A stretch of DNA of 42,235 nucleotides from Candidatus Sulfotelmatobacter kueseliae (GTDB lineage Bacteria; Acidobacteriota; Terriglobia; Terriglobales; Acidobacteriaceae): NCBI GenBank assembly GCA_900290255.1, contig OMOD01000155.1, forward strand, positions 2,998 through 45,232, in the 5' to 3' direction. The first letter of the stretch is position 1. Each line of letters starts with the position of its first letter. The translations under genes and the position numbers were made by a program. A model generated the notes under the pieces. It was not told where the DNA came from and made no database searches. It saw only the letters and a list, made by a program, of their open reading frames with translations. Of this stretch, positions 23,717 through 31,323 are shown one piece after another.

Positions 23717-24463
23717 TTATTCCGTCGGCTGGCCGTCCAGAGGGCAGATGAGATGTTGCACGCTGGTGGCGTCGTTGACCTCGTTGGCGTCGGCGTAGCG
23801 GCGGATGATCCTGGTCTGATCGACGCAGTACGTGGGTGCACCGGCGGGATTGCCGTCGCTTTTGGGCGTCGCGGTTACAGTAAATCCGTCGCGAATCGCT
23901 CTTCCCTCGGCAGTGAGCGGCTGGCACTGCTGGTCGATCATGTAGTGCGATTCGCGGACGTGCCGGCCCAGTTCGTCATCGCCAAACACGTTCACGGCGC
24001 AGACGTTGAGGTCGTCGGGATCGTCTGCCAGCCGGGCTTCCTGCTGGGCCACGATCAGGCGCAGAGCGGCCATGAGATGTTCGCGGTTTTTCGATGACTC
24101 CGCATCTGGATGGTACGCGACGCTGTTGACCGCGCTTTGCGCCGCCGCCTGTGCGTCATGGTCGCGATCGCTTTTGTGCACGAACCAGAACGCGAGTCCC
24201 CCGATCGCCACCCCCAGCACGGCAGCGATCCCGATGAGCTTCTTGCTGACGACGGGGGCCAAAGACGGTATAGGAGAGGAATCCTCGGCGAACGGATCTA
24301 GGATCTTGATAGCGGGCGGATCATCAAGAGTCGAATTAACAGGCTGATCGTCAGTCGGGGACGTGGATTTTGCAGCCGCCGGCTCCGCCGCAAGCGCTTT
24401 CGTACAACCGCGGCAGTACTTGCGTTCCTCCGCATTCTCGTGGCCACAATGAGGGCAGATCAT
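23717..24463 (-). CDS. Zinc-ribbon membrane protein of unknown function
   Basis: 248 residues. C3, C6, C17 and C20 (CPHCGHEN and KYCRGC) form an N-terminal zinc ribbon. A low-complexity stretch follows, then one transmembrane helix (LIGIAAVLGVAIGGLAFWFV, about 76-95). The extracytoplasmic part includes a helix (NREHLMAALRLIVAQQEARL) and a terminal segment with cysteines (PTYCVDQTRIIRRYADANEV). Zinc-ribbon-plus-TM proteins are common in Acidobacteriota but uncharacterised. The neighbour upstream is the PilZ gene, 47 bases away on the same strand, so the two may be co-transcribed. Confidence 0.75.
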   Translation of the reverse strand: MICPHCGHENAEERKYCRGCTKALAAEPAAAKSTSPTDDQPVNSTLDDPPAIKILDPFAEDSSPIPSLAPVVSKKLIGIAAVLGVAIGGLAFWFVHKSDRDHDAQAAAQSAVNSVAYHPDAESSKNREHLMAALRLIVAQQEARLADDPDDLNVCAVNVFGDDELGRHVRESHYMIDQQCQPLTAEGRAIRDGFTVTATPKSDGNPAGAPTYCVDQTRIIRRYADANEVNDATSVQHLICPLDGQPTE

Positions 24464-24510
24464 AACTCATGCACCACTCGTCCGGGAGACCTGCAACCTA
24501 CGCAGTACTG

Positions 24511-25038
24511 CTAGTGAATAAACTTATAATCCACGATGGAAGCAGCCAGGCCGACCTGACCTTCTTCTTCCTGCTTGACGGCATCCTTGGCGCGCATGAC
24601 GCGGCCCTGGCAGACGACGTTGGAGTTCTTCTGGCCGGAGATTTCTTCCGGCATCTCGAAGACCATCTCGATCAGGGCGTTCACCGGGAGCTGCTGCGGG
24701 CCGAGGAACAGCACGCCACTCTGGCTGATGTTCTCGATGATGCCTTCATACCACGTGCTTGCGCGATTGACGCGGTAGCGCAGGGGAATGTCGAGTTTGA
24801 GCCGGCGCGCCCGGGGCACCCAGGTGGGGCGCTTCTGGCGCGCGTGGCTGCGCCGCACGCCGCTGACTGGCTCATGCTTCACGCGCTCGGTACGGCGCAT
24901 GGTGGTCCAGTCGTACTTGTATTCGGCGGCGCACAGCAGGCAAACCTGATAGTAGTCGCCGTCGGGACCGCGGCGGGGCCAGGAGAACTCGTGGGAGCAG
25001 CGTCCTAGCATAAGCACATCCATGAATTTCTGCGGCAT
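24511..25038 (-). CDS. PilZ-domain protein (candidate c-di-GMP effector)
   Basis: 175 residues. The N-terminal 55 residues carry two Cys (RCSHEF and VCLLCAAEY) and a basic stretch. The PilZ domain begins at RARRLKLDIPLRYRVNRAST and contains GIIENISQSGVLFLG, which matches the (D/N)xSxxG c-di-GMP motif. The upstream RxxxR motif is imperfect (PRARRLKLD), so nucleotide binding is likely but not certain. A c-di-GMP phosphodiesterase (HD-GYP) is present 6 kb away. In other bacteria PilZ proteins control motility or surface polysaccharide. Confidence 0.85.
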   Translation of the reverse strand: MPQKFMDVLMLGRCSHEFSWPRRGPDGDYYQVCLLCAAEYKYDWTTMRRTERVKHEPVSGVRRSHARQKRPTWVPRARRLKLDIPLRYRVNRASTWYEGIIENISQSGVLFLGPQQLPVNALIEMVFEMPEEISGQKNSNVVCQGRVMRAKDAVKQEEEGQVGLAASIVDYKFIH

Positions 25039-25434
25039 GATGGTTACTTCCGGGTCAGTGAGGCCTCGGACGCAAGGACATCATCGCGCGAAGGGGAGAC
25101 TTTGGGTAGGTTACCTAAGTGCAGCAGAGCGGCCGGAAAGTGCGGTTTCGCGTACGAATGCAACGGGTTAGACCCCGAGCACTGGACCGTATGTTCCGTT
25201 TGAATTTTAAGCGCGCTCTTTTCGATAGTGTCATCCCGAGCGAAGCCGTTTTTCAGGCGGAGTGAGGGATCTCGCGCGTACTGGCTGCGCTGTCGGCCCA
25301 CGCGAGATCCCTCGGCCCGCCGGTGAAAGCGCGGGCCATCGGGATGACCCCATCCCGATTTGAGACCCTCAAGCAAAGTCGCTACTTAAGTTCTGCGGGA
25401 CAATGCCAGCCCGCACTCCGTGTATCATCGCCCC
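25039..25434. other. Gene-free stretch with one dispersed palindromic element
   Basis: 396 bases without a supported gene between the PilZ gene (minus) and mobA (plus). It contains the promoter region of the PilZ gene (no clear -10) and the repeat at 25230-25348. It ends just before the ATG of mobA without a Shine-Dalgarno. A short taggttaccta near-palindrome is at about 25107. Confidence 0.45.
25230..25348. repeat. Dispersed GTCATCCCGAGCG palindromic element, full copy
   Basis: 119 bases. It starts gtcatcccgagcgaagccgt, carries ggagtgagggatctcgcg, and its other half reads cgcgagatccctcggcccgc and ends cgggatgac, an extended imperfect palindrome. A close copy is at 37421-37530 and a short one begins at 42057. 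Confidence 0.75.
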
Positions 25435-26025
25435 ATGAACAACCTTGAGCCGGATGTGGCCGCCTTTATTCTGGCTGGGGGCAAGAGCACGCGCATGGGT
25501 GCGGACAAGGCCTTCCTGGCGCTCGATGGCCGCACGCTGCTGGCGCGGGCGCTCGATCTGGCGCGGTCGGTGACGCACGACGTGCGCATTGTCGGCGAGG
25601 CGTCAAAGTTTCGCGTATTCGCACCGGTGGTGGAAGACCTGTTTCCCGCGTGCGGGCCATTGGGGGGAATCCATCCGGCGCTGCGGGCGTCGGGGGCAGA
25701 GTTGAACCTGATTCTCGCCGTGGACATGCCGTTTGTGCCGCCGGCGTTGTTGCCGTTCCTGATCGCGCGGGCGCGCAGTTCCGCTGCGATGGTGACGGTA
25801 GCGCGGGCGGGCGGCGGCTGGCAGCCCTTGTGCGCTGTCTACCGGCGGGAGTTCGCCGACGTCGCCGAGAGCGCTCTGCGGGAGGGCCGGTACAAGATTG
25901 ACGCGTTGTTCGATGCGGGGCGAACGCAGGTGATTGAGGAAGAAGAATTGGAGGCGGCGGGATTTTCGGCGAGCGTGTTCCGCAATCTGAATACGAAAGA
26001 AGACTTGGAAGCGGCGTTGAGATAA
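25435..26025 (+). CDS. mobA: Molybdenum cofactor guanylyltransferase
   Basis: 196 residues, the family size. MobA joins GMP to molybdopterin to make the bis-MGD cofactor used by DMSO reductase-type enzymes. The nucleotide-binding N-terminus AAFILAGGKSTRMGADKAFL is characteristic; LILAVDMPFVPPALL holds the metal-binding Asp, and ACGPLGGIHPAL the conserved PLxGI loop. An in-frame GTG five codons earlier is less likely because it lacks a Shine-Dalgarno. No other molybdenum cofactor gene lies in this window. Confidence 0.93.
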   Translation: MNNLEPDVAAFILAGGKSTRMGADKAFLALDGRTLLARALDLARSVTHDVRIVGEASKFRVFAPVVEDLFPACGPLGGIHPALRASGAELNLILAVDMPFVPPALLPFLIARARSSAAMVTVARAGGGWQPLCAVYRREFADVAESALREGRYKIDALFDAGRTQVIEEEELEAAGFSASVFRNLNTKEDLEAALR

Positions 26026-26161
26026 GCAACTCTGGTTGAAAAGAGAGTCGTGCGGTGCCGATTAGCTATGGCCTGACCACACCAACGAACAAAAGCCAGA
26101 TCTCCGAAATCCAGCGTAGAATTCAACCTGACGGGCGTCTGGCGACGGATCGGAGGGGCTG

Positions 26162-27040
26162 ATGATGAAGCAGATCTGCTCGGCTTTTTTCCTTGCGTTC
26201 GTGGCCTTGTCTGCAGTGGCGCAAGAATCGGCTGCGCCGATGGTGGCCATTCCGCTGACCGCGAGCGATTCGCATCACCGGCCAACCAGTCTGACCGTGG
26301 AATCGCTGGTGATCACGGACGAGGGAACACCGATCACCGGAGCGAATCTCGCGCGGGGAGCCGATCTCCCAGTGGAACTGGGCCTGTTGATCGATGACAG
26401 CAACTCACAGCGTTTTGCTGAACTCAGCGATATTCTCAAGGCGGCAAGGCAATTTGTGAGTAATAGTATTCGCGGCCCGGAGGACCGAGTGTTCTTACTG
26501 GATTTTGACACCACTCCCCGGGCGACCAAATGGTTAACGAGGGAACAGTTGCAAACCACCACCGGTCTCACGATCAGGGTCGGCGGCGCAACGGCGCTTT
26601 ACGATGCTCTGGGGATGGCCTGCAAGGAGCGCATGGGACCACGCGACTGGCAGAAGCCGACACGGCGTGTACTCGTGCTGATCAGCGATGGGGAAGACAA
26701 CCAGAGCCACGTTACGCGCGACCAGGCAGTTTCTGAAGCGTTGAGGGCCGGGGCAGTGATTTTTACTATCGATACCGAACTCTCTGGCCCGGCCTCCGGG
26801 GGAGGGAAAGTCATGCAGACCTTGGCTGACGTGACCGGCGGTGAGTCTTTCCGCCAGGTCGGCACGAGGAACGCGCCGGAGGTCTTTGCGACTATCAAGG
26901 AAATGATGGACGGCATGTACTACCTTAGATACGTGCCGCCAGGTACCTCGAAGAGCGCACCCCACGGGGTTGAGGTGAAGTGGGCGCTGAAAGAAAAATT
27001 CAAATTGTCGTATGCCAAAGAGTACCTCTGGAATCAGTGA
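26162..27040 (+). CDS. Secreted VWFA-related protein
   Basis: 292 residues with a signal peptide (CSAFFLAFVALSAVAQE). The von Willebrand factor A domain has a MIDAS metal site, D78-x-S80-x-S82 (LLIDDSNSQR), then GGATALYDALGMACKERMG and VLVLISDGEDNQSHVTRDQA. It ends LSYAKEYLW. The overall pattern matches the acidobacterial VWFA-related family of exported proteins, whose partners are unknown. GGAGGGG precedes the double ATG at 26162 and 26165. Confidence 0.92.
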   Translation: MMKQICSAFFLAFVALSAVAQESAAPMVAIPLTASDSHHRPTSLTVESLVITDEGTPITGANLARGADLPVELGLLIDDSNSQRFAELSDILKAARQFVSNSIRGPEDRVFLLDFDTTPRATKWLTREQLQTTTGLTIRVGGATALYDALGMACKERMGPRDWQKPTRRVLVLISDGEDNQSHVTRDQAVSEALRAGAVIFTIDTELSGPASGGGKVMQTLADVTGGESFRQVGTRNAPEVFATIKEMMDGMYYLRYVPPGTSKSAPHGVEVKWALKEKFKLSYAKEYLWNQ

Positions 27041-27193
27041 ACCGAGGCTGCCGGATCGGTAGAGAGGGACGGCCTGGGTAGTTGTTGTTAAATGGCCGTT
27101 GCGCTCAGTTGCTCAGCTTGTCATTGCACAGGCGTTCGCGGCAAAGAGCGCCGCTCAGGATGACAAAATAGGCTATGAGCTGCGAGCCTTGGT

Positions 27194-27260
27194 CCCACCC
27201 TTCGAAAATCGCGAAGGGTGGGGCACCCACTCGCGACTCAGGACTCACAACTCGCGACTA
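27194..27260. repeat. REP-like hairpin plus ACTCGCGACTC repeat
   Basis: A perfect 11-base stem (cccacccttcg, 27194-27204; cgaagggtggg, 27212-27222) with a 7-base loop is followed by tcgcgactcaggactcacaa and ctcgcgacta. It is located just before the start of the MlaF-like gene. The ACTC-type words recur at 35996-36086. Confidence 0.6.
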
Positions 27261-27264
27261 AGCA

Positions 27265-28032
27265 ATGCCGGACCAAACACATCCCGAGCCGTACATCGCC
27301 TTCCGCGACGTCTCCAAGGCGTTTGGTGACAACGTGGTGCTTGATCACGTGAGCTTCGAGGTGCTGGCCGCCGAAACGGTCTGCATCCTGGGGCGCAGCG
27401 GTGTGGGCAAATCGGTGTCGCTGCATCACATCATGGGATTTCTCAAGCCGGATGCGGGGCGCGTGATCGTTGCCGGAGAGGACATTACCGATTACAACGA
27501 AGTGCAACTGGAGGCGATCCGCAAGAAAGTCACCATGGTTTTCCAGAATGGGGCGCTGTTCGACTCGCTCACGGTGGGCGAGAACGTGGCGTTTCCCCTG
27601 CGCGAACACAAAGATCTGAACGAAGAGCAGATCTACCAGATCGTGGACGGGCTGCTGCGGATGGTGGGCGTCGAGGCCATGCGCGATCTGCTGCCGTCGG
27701 ACCTTTCCACCGGCATGAAGCGGTCGGTGGCGATTGCGCGGGCGCTGGCGGCGCGTCCGGAGTGCGTGCTGTATGACGAGCCCACAACCCAGGTGGATCC
27801 GCTGATGGCGCAATTGCTCGGCGACCTGATCAAGCGGCTCAAGATTCAACTGAACCTGACCAGCATCGTCGTGACCCACGACATGCGGCTGGCGCAAAAG
27901 CTGGCCGACCGGATCGTCTTCCTGCATGAAGCCAAGGCAATTTTCTTTGGCACCTATGCCGAGATGGAAAAATCCGCAGAACCGATCATTCAGGAGTTCT
28001 TGGAACTAGATGAATTGAAGCTGGAAGCTTGA
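27265..28032 (+). CDS. mlaF: MlaF-type ABC transporter ATPase
   Basis: 255 residues. MlaF powers retrograde phospholipid or Mce-type lipid transport between the outer and inner membranes. Walker A is GRSGVGKS, the Q-loop is VFQNGALFDSLTVGENVAFP, the signature is LSTGMKRSVAIARAL (S-T-G instead of S-G-G), Walker B is CVLYDEPTTQVDP and the H-loop is VTHDM. The ending IIQEFLELDE is MlaF-like. MlaE, MlaD and other Mce partners are absent from the window, which suggests they are encoded elsewhere. The start has no Shine-Dalgarno and follows a repeat hairpin. Confidence 0.9.
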   Translation: MPDQTHPEPYIAFRDVSKAFGDNVVLDHVSFEVLAAETVCILGRSGVGKSVSLHHIMGFLKPDAGRVIVAGEDITDYNEVQLEAIRKKVTMVFQNGALFDSLTVGENVAFPLREHKDLNEEQIYQIVDGLLRMVGVEAMRDLLPSDLSTGMKRSVAIARALAARPECVLYDEPTTQVDPLMAQLLGDLIKRLKIQLNLTSIVVTHDMRLAQKLADRIVFLHEAKAIFFGTYAEMEKSAEPIIQEFLELDELKLEA

Positions 28033-28034
28033 CT

Positions 28035-28112
28035 CAGTTGCCAGCCGTCAGTTGCCAGTTGCCAGTAGGAACGCGGAACTACTGGTAACTGACAACTGGC
28101 CGCTGGCAACTG
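28035..28112. terminator. Inverted CAGTTGCCAG repeat between convergent genes
   Basis: cagttgccag (28035-28044) is mirrored by ctggcaactg (28103-28112). Inner partial copies lie in between (cagttgccagttgccagta / tactggtaactgac). The plus-strand side runs into tttctaaaa. It separates mlaF (plus) from ribE (minus) and probably terminates both. Confidence 0.55.
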
Positions 28113-28115
28113 TTT

Positions 28116-28760
28116 CTAAAACCCCTGCTGCACCAACTCTTCGAGCGTCAGCGAGTTTTCGGTTACCTCACCTTGCATCATCTTCTCAACGTATTTGGCG
28201 ATGAGGTCGGCTTCGAGGTTGACTGGATCGCCGGGCTTGAGCGAGTGCAGATTCGTCATCTCGACGGTGTGGGGAATGATGGCGATGGTGCAACGATTCT
28301 TTTCGAGCTTCGCTACCGTAAGGCTGATGCCTTCGATCGAGATCGAGCCTTTGAACACGGTGTACTTCTCCACGTCGTCCGGCAGTTCGATGTGCAGCCA
28401 CCAGTTTTCCGAGTCGGCGATGCGCTCGAAGGCGATCAGCTTGCCGACGCCATCCACGTGTCCCTGTACGATGTGGCCGCCGAAACGTCCGTCGGCCTTC
28501 ATGGGTAGTTCGAGATTGACCAGCGCGCCTTCGTGAATGCGCGAGAATGACGTTCGCACCCAGGTTTCAGGGGCGAGGTCGGCGCAGAACGATCCGGGCT
28601 TGATGTCGAGCGCGGTGAGGCAGACTCCGCTGACAGAAATGCTATTGCCAGTGCCGAGTTCTTTGGGCGCGTTCTCGGCGGCGACGGTGATGCGGCGGTT
28701 TTCGCCCCGCTGCTCAATGCGGGTGACGCGCCCTACTTCTTCTACGATGCCGGTGAACAT
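28116..28760 (-). CDS. ribE: Riboflavin synthase alpha chain
   Basis: 214 residues. It dismutates two molecules of 6,7-dimethyl-8-ribityllumazine to riboflavin and the pyrimidinedione precursor. Both lumazine-binding half-domains are seen: MFTGIVEEVGRVTRIEQRGE with SISVSGVCLTAL, and GGHIVQGHVDGVGKL with GSISIEGISLTV. The gene is 137 bases downstream of ribD on the same strand, across a repeat. No FMN riboswitch-like leader is visible in this spacer. Confidence 0.96.
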   Translation of the reverse strand: MFTGIVEEVGRVTRIEQRGENRRITVAAENAPKELGTGNSISVSGVCLTALDIKPGSFCADLAPETWVRTSFSRIHEGALVNLELPMKADGRFGGHIVQGHVDGVGKLIAFERIADSENWWLHIELPDDVEKYTVFKGSISIEGISLTVAKLEKNRCTIAIIPHTVEMTNLHSLKPGDPVNLEADLIAKYVEKMMQGEVTENSLTLEELVQQGF

Positions 28761-28805
28761 GAAGGCCTCCGGGACGAACTGAATATGATAATCCTGCCAC
28801 GAGAA

Positions 28806-28905
28806 CTGTTGATTGTTGATTCTTGATTGTTGAATGGAGACCCTTCGTTCTGGTGTTTGTGGTCTTCAATCAACAATCAACAATCAACAATCGAAAATCA
28901 ACAAT
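28806..28905. repeat. Inverted arrays of CAATCAACAATC words
   Basis: Left: ctgttgattgttgattcttg and on; right: tcaatcaacaatcaacaatc and on. The array forms a large stem and reaches into the last codons of ribD, so the C-terminal ESNC and stop of RibD come from it. The words match those at 1381-1445. Confidence 0.65.
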
Positions 28906-30094
28906 TGCTTTCTCCGTACGGTTCGCGCAGGTAGCCTTCCACGGCGAAGTCTTCGCCGAAGCGGTGCAGGTGCAAATGCTTGACCTGAGCGGCGGGATGC
29001 GTGTCCTCAAATCCCGCGCCTGCGGCGAAAGGAATCGAGCCGGCGCCGCCCAGGATCTTCGGCGCGTAATAGAGAAAAACCTTATCCACGACGCCGGCGA
29101 CGAGCGCGGCTCCATTCACCGTGGCTCCGCCTTCGATCATCAAGCTGGTGATCTCCAGTTGCCCCAGGCGGCGCAGGATAGTCGGTAGATCGGGACGGCC
29201 GTCCGGCCTGGTTGCGGGAAGTTGCTCAACGTGGATGCCGAGCTGTTCGAGTTGGGACTTTCTCTGTTCGGTGACGGAGGAACAAAAGACCAGCACGCTG
29301 TTATCTTGCTCCTTGGCCACGCTTTGTACGAGACGCGATTCAACCGGAAGCCGCAGGTGCGAATCGAGAATCACGCGCAGTAGCGGGCGGCGGCGCGGGC
29401 GTCCGCTGCGGTCGGTGAGCAGGGGATTATCGGCGAGAATTGTGCCGATACCGGCCAGAATCGCGTCGTGCTGATGACGCAGTTCGTGCACGTGAGCGCG
29501 GGCGGCTTCGCCGGTGATCCATTTTCCGCGAAACCCGCTAGGGGCCAAGCCTTGGTCCGGCGCTTCAGGCCTCAAGACGTTTCCTGGCGGCGGCGAAATC
29601 TTGCCGTCGAGCGTCATGGCGGACTTCAGCGTCACCAGCGGCGTGCCGTTACGGATGTAGCAGGCAAATCCCTCATTCAGGCGGCGGGCTTGCTCTTCCA
29701 GGCGGCCGACCTCCACGCGCACGCCGGCGGCGCGCAGATTGTCGAATCCACGGCCACTGACTTTTGGATTCGGATCGGGCATGGAAGCCACCACGCGATG
29801 AACGCCGGCGGCGATCAGCGCGTCGGTACACGGGGGCGTGCGACCCTGGTGGGCGTGGGGCTCGAGGTTGATGTAGAGCGTGCCGCCGCGTGCCCTGGCG
29901 CCCGCTGCCTCGAGGGCGAGGATCTCGGCGTGCTTCAGGCCGGCGTACGTGTAAGTTCCGGTACCGACGACGTTGCCCTGAGCGTCGGTAATAACCGCGC
30001 CGACGTACGGGTTGGGCGAGGCCAGACCGATGCCGTGGCGCGCCAGCTCGAGCGCGCGGTGGAGAAGGTGTTCGTCGGCGGCGTGAACGGGCAT
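28898..30094 (-). CDS. ribD: Riboflavin biosynthesis bifunctional deaminase/reductase with altered zinc ligand
   Basis: 398 residues from the ATG at 30094; a GTG six codons upstream (30112) is the alternative. The N-terminal half deaminates the pyrimidine after the GTP cyclohydrolase II step; the C-terminal half reduces the ribose side chain with NADPH. Deaminase motifs are [12 protein letters not shown]55-A-E57 and GRTPPC89. The first zinc cysteine is replaced: EPC reads EPH (H80, codon 29855-29857). Reductase motifs are [26 protein letters not shown] and [11 protein letters not shown]. The reductase half looks intact. It lies upstream of ribE on the same strand. Confidence 0.95.
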   Translation of the reverse strand: MPVHAADEHLLHRALELARHGIGLASPNPYVGAVITDAQGNVVGTGTYTYAGLKHAEILALEAAGARARGGTLYINLEPHAHQGRTPPCTDALIAAGVHRVVASMPDPNPKVSGRGFDNLRAAGVRVEVGRLEEQARRLNEGFACYIRNGTPLVTLKSAMTLDGKISPPPGNVLRPEAPDQGLAPSGFRGKWITGEAARAHVHELRHQHDAILAGIGTILADNPLLTDRSGRPRRRPLLRVILDSHLRLPVESRLVQSVAKEQDNSVLVFCSSVTEQRKSQLEQLGIHVEQLPATRPDGRPDLPTILRRLGQLEITSLMIEGGATVNGAALVAGVVDKVFLYYAPKILGGAGSIPFAAGAGFEDTHPAAQVKHLHLHRFGEDFAVEGYLREPYGESNC

Positions 30095-30126
30095 GCAGGG
30101 AGAATCTACCACGAAGGAGCGACCAC

Positions 30127-30186
30127 AGGGGCTGAAGCCCGACAGATTGAAGGCGGCTTACGCGGCCCTCAAGGGCCGCTCTTCCA
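30127..30186 (+). repeat. Dispersed GGGGCTGAAGCCC...GGCCGCTCTTCCAC element, second copy
   Basis: It shares the order ggggctgaagccc, ttacgcggccct and gccgctcttccac with 10501-10562. It fills the spacer between the stop of ftsY (30187) and the start region of ribD, abutting the ftsY stop. Confidence 0.65.
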
Positions 30187-31143
30187 CTATTCAAACAACG
30201 AATCGACGAACTCTTTGGGATCGAAGGGCAGCAGGTCGCTCGCCTTCTCGCCCACGCCGACAAAGCGTACGGGCAATCCGAGCTCACGGGAAATCGCGAC
30301 CACCACGCCGCCCTTCGCCGTGCCGTCGAGCTTGGTCAGAACAATGCCGGTCACGCCCGCGGACTCGGTGAACAGCCGTGCCTGCTGCAGACCATTTTGG
30401 CCGGTAGTGGCGTCCATTACCAGCAGAGTCTCGTGGGGCGCTCCGGGAATGATGCGCTGGGCGGTGCGGCGCATCTTTTCGAGTTCGGCCATGAGGCTCG
30501 ACTTGGTGTGCAGGCGGCCGGCGGTATCTACGATGACGTAGTCGTTTTTGCGCGCGGCGGCGGCTTGAAGGGCATCGAACAAAACGGCGGCAGGATCGCC
30601 TCCGGGCTTGGTTTTGATCACTTCGGTGCCCGTTCGCTGGCCCCAGATTTCCAGTTGCTCGATGGCGGCGGCGCGAAAAGTGTCGGCGGCGCAAAGCAGG
30701 ACGTTCTTTCCTTGTGAGCGGAAGACTTGCGCCAGCTTGCCGATGGTTGTGGTCTTGCCGGTGCCGTTGACGCCCACGATCAGAATGACTTCGGGCACGC
30801 CATCCACCTTCCGAACCGGCCGTGCGCTGGCGGAGTTCAGAATCGCCAGCAATTCTTCCTTCAGCAGCCGCTTGAGTTCCTGCACATCTTTGATCTGCTT
30901 GCGGTCGGCTTTCTCCCGCAGCGTAGCGAGAACCTGCTGCGTGGTGGCCATGCCGAGATCGGCGCTGATGAGCGTGGCCTCGAGATCGTCGAGCGTATTG
31001 CGGTCGATTTCCTTGCCGAGGGAGACGACCTGCTCGATGCGCCCCGCCAGATTCTCGCGGGTACGCGTGACCGCCTGCTTCATGCGGTCCAGAAAGCCGG
31101 TCTTCTTTTCTTCCTCGAGGCTGCCGAAAAGAGTCTGGATCAT
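30187..31143 (-). CDS. ftsY: Signal recognition particle receptor
   Basis: 318 residues. FtsY docks SRP-ribosome complexes at the membrane for insertion of nascent membrane proteins. The N-domain helices ([20 protein letters not shown]) precede the GTPase domain, with P-loop [15 protein letters not shown], the [12 protein letters not shown] motif, [13 protein letters not shown], and [10 protein letters not shown] near the end. It lacks the long acidic A-domain found in E. coli, as is usual in many phyla. The ATG at 31143 is favoured over an upstream frame start because a perfect TATAAT lies at 31160-31165, which predicts a transcript start near 31153. HD-GYP lies upstream. Confidence 0.96.
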   Translation of the reverse strand: MIQTLFGSLEEEKKTGFLDRMKQAVTRTRENLAGRIEQVVSLGKEIDRNTLDDLEATLISADLGMATTQQVLATLREKADRKQIKDVQELKRLLKEELLAILNSASARPVRKVDGVPEVILIVGVNGTGKTTTIGKLAQVFRSQGKNVLLCAADTFRAAAIEQLEIWGQRTGTEVIKTKPGGDPAAVLFDALQAAAARKNDYVIVDTAGRLHTKSSLMAELEKMRRTAQRIIPGAPHETLLVMDATTGQNGLQQARLFTESAGVTGIVLTKLDGTAKGGVVVAISRELGLPVRFVGVGEKASDLLPFDPKEFVDSLFE

Positions 31144-31159
31144 AAGAGGACAGAAACTG

Positions 31160-31165
31160 ATTATA
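31160..31165 (-). promoter_or_regulatory. -10 element for ftsY
   Basis: A perfect TATAAT on the minus strand, 17-22 bases ahead of the ATG at 31143. The -35 is weak (AAGACC at about 31183-31188). It gives a leader of about 10 bases and supports the short start. Confidence 0.5.
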
Positions 31166-31323
31166 CGGGGACCAACCCGGTGGGTCTTCACCGCAAGCGA
31201 TGGGCTTCTGGAAATTGGCCTGGTTCCTGTCGGCCGAATTAGAAACTTGAACTGCGGAGTGCGCGAAGGAACGCTGCAAAGGCCACGGCGAAAATCGTAG
31301 GTCGCCGGGAAATTGAGGACAGG

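Noticed and set aside
28761..28897. Possible FMN riboswitch before ribE
   Set aside because: The spacer consists of short-word repeats and no conserved RFN-type stems were seen; the region ahead of ribD is occupied by a dispersed repeat.
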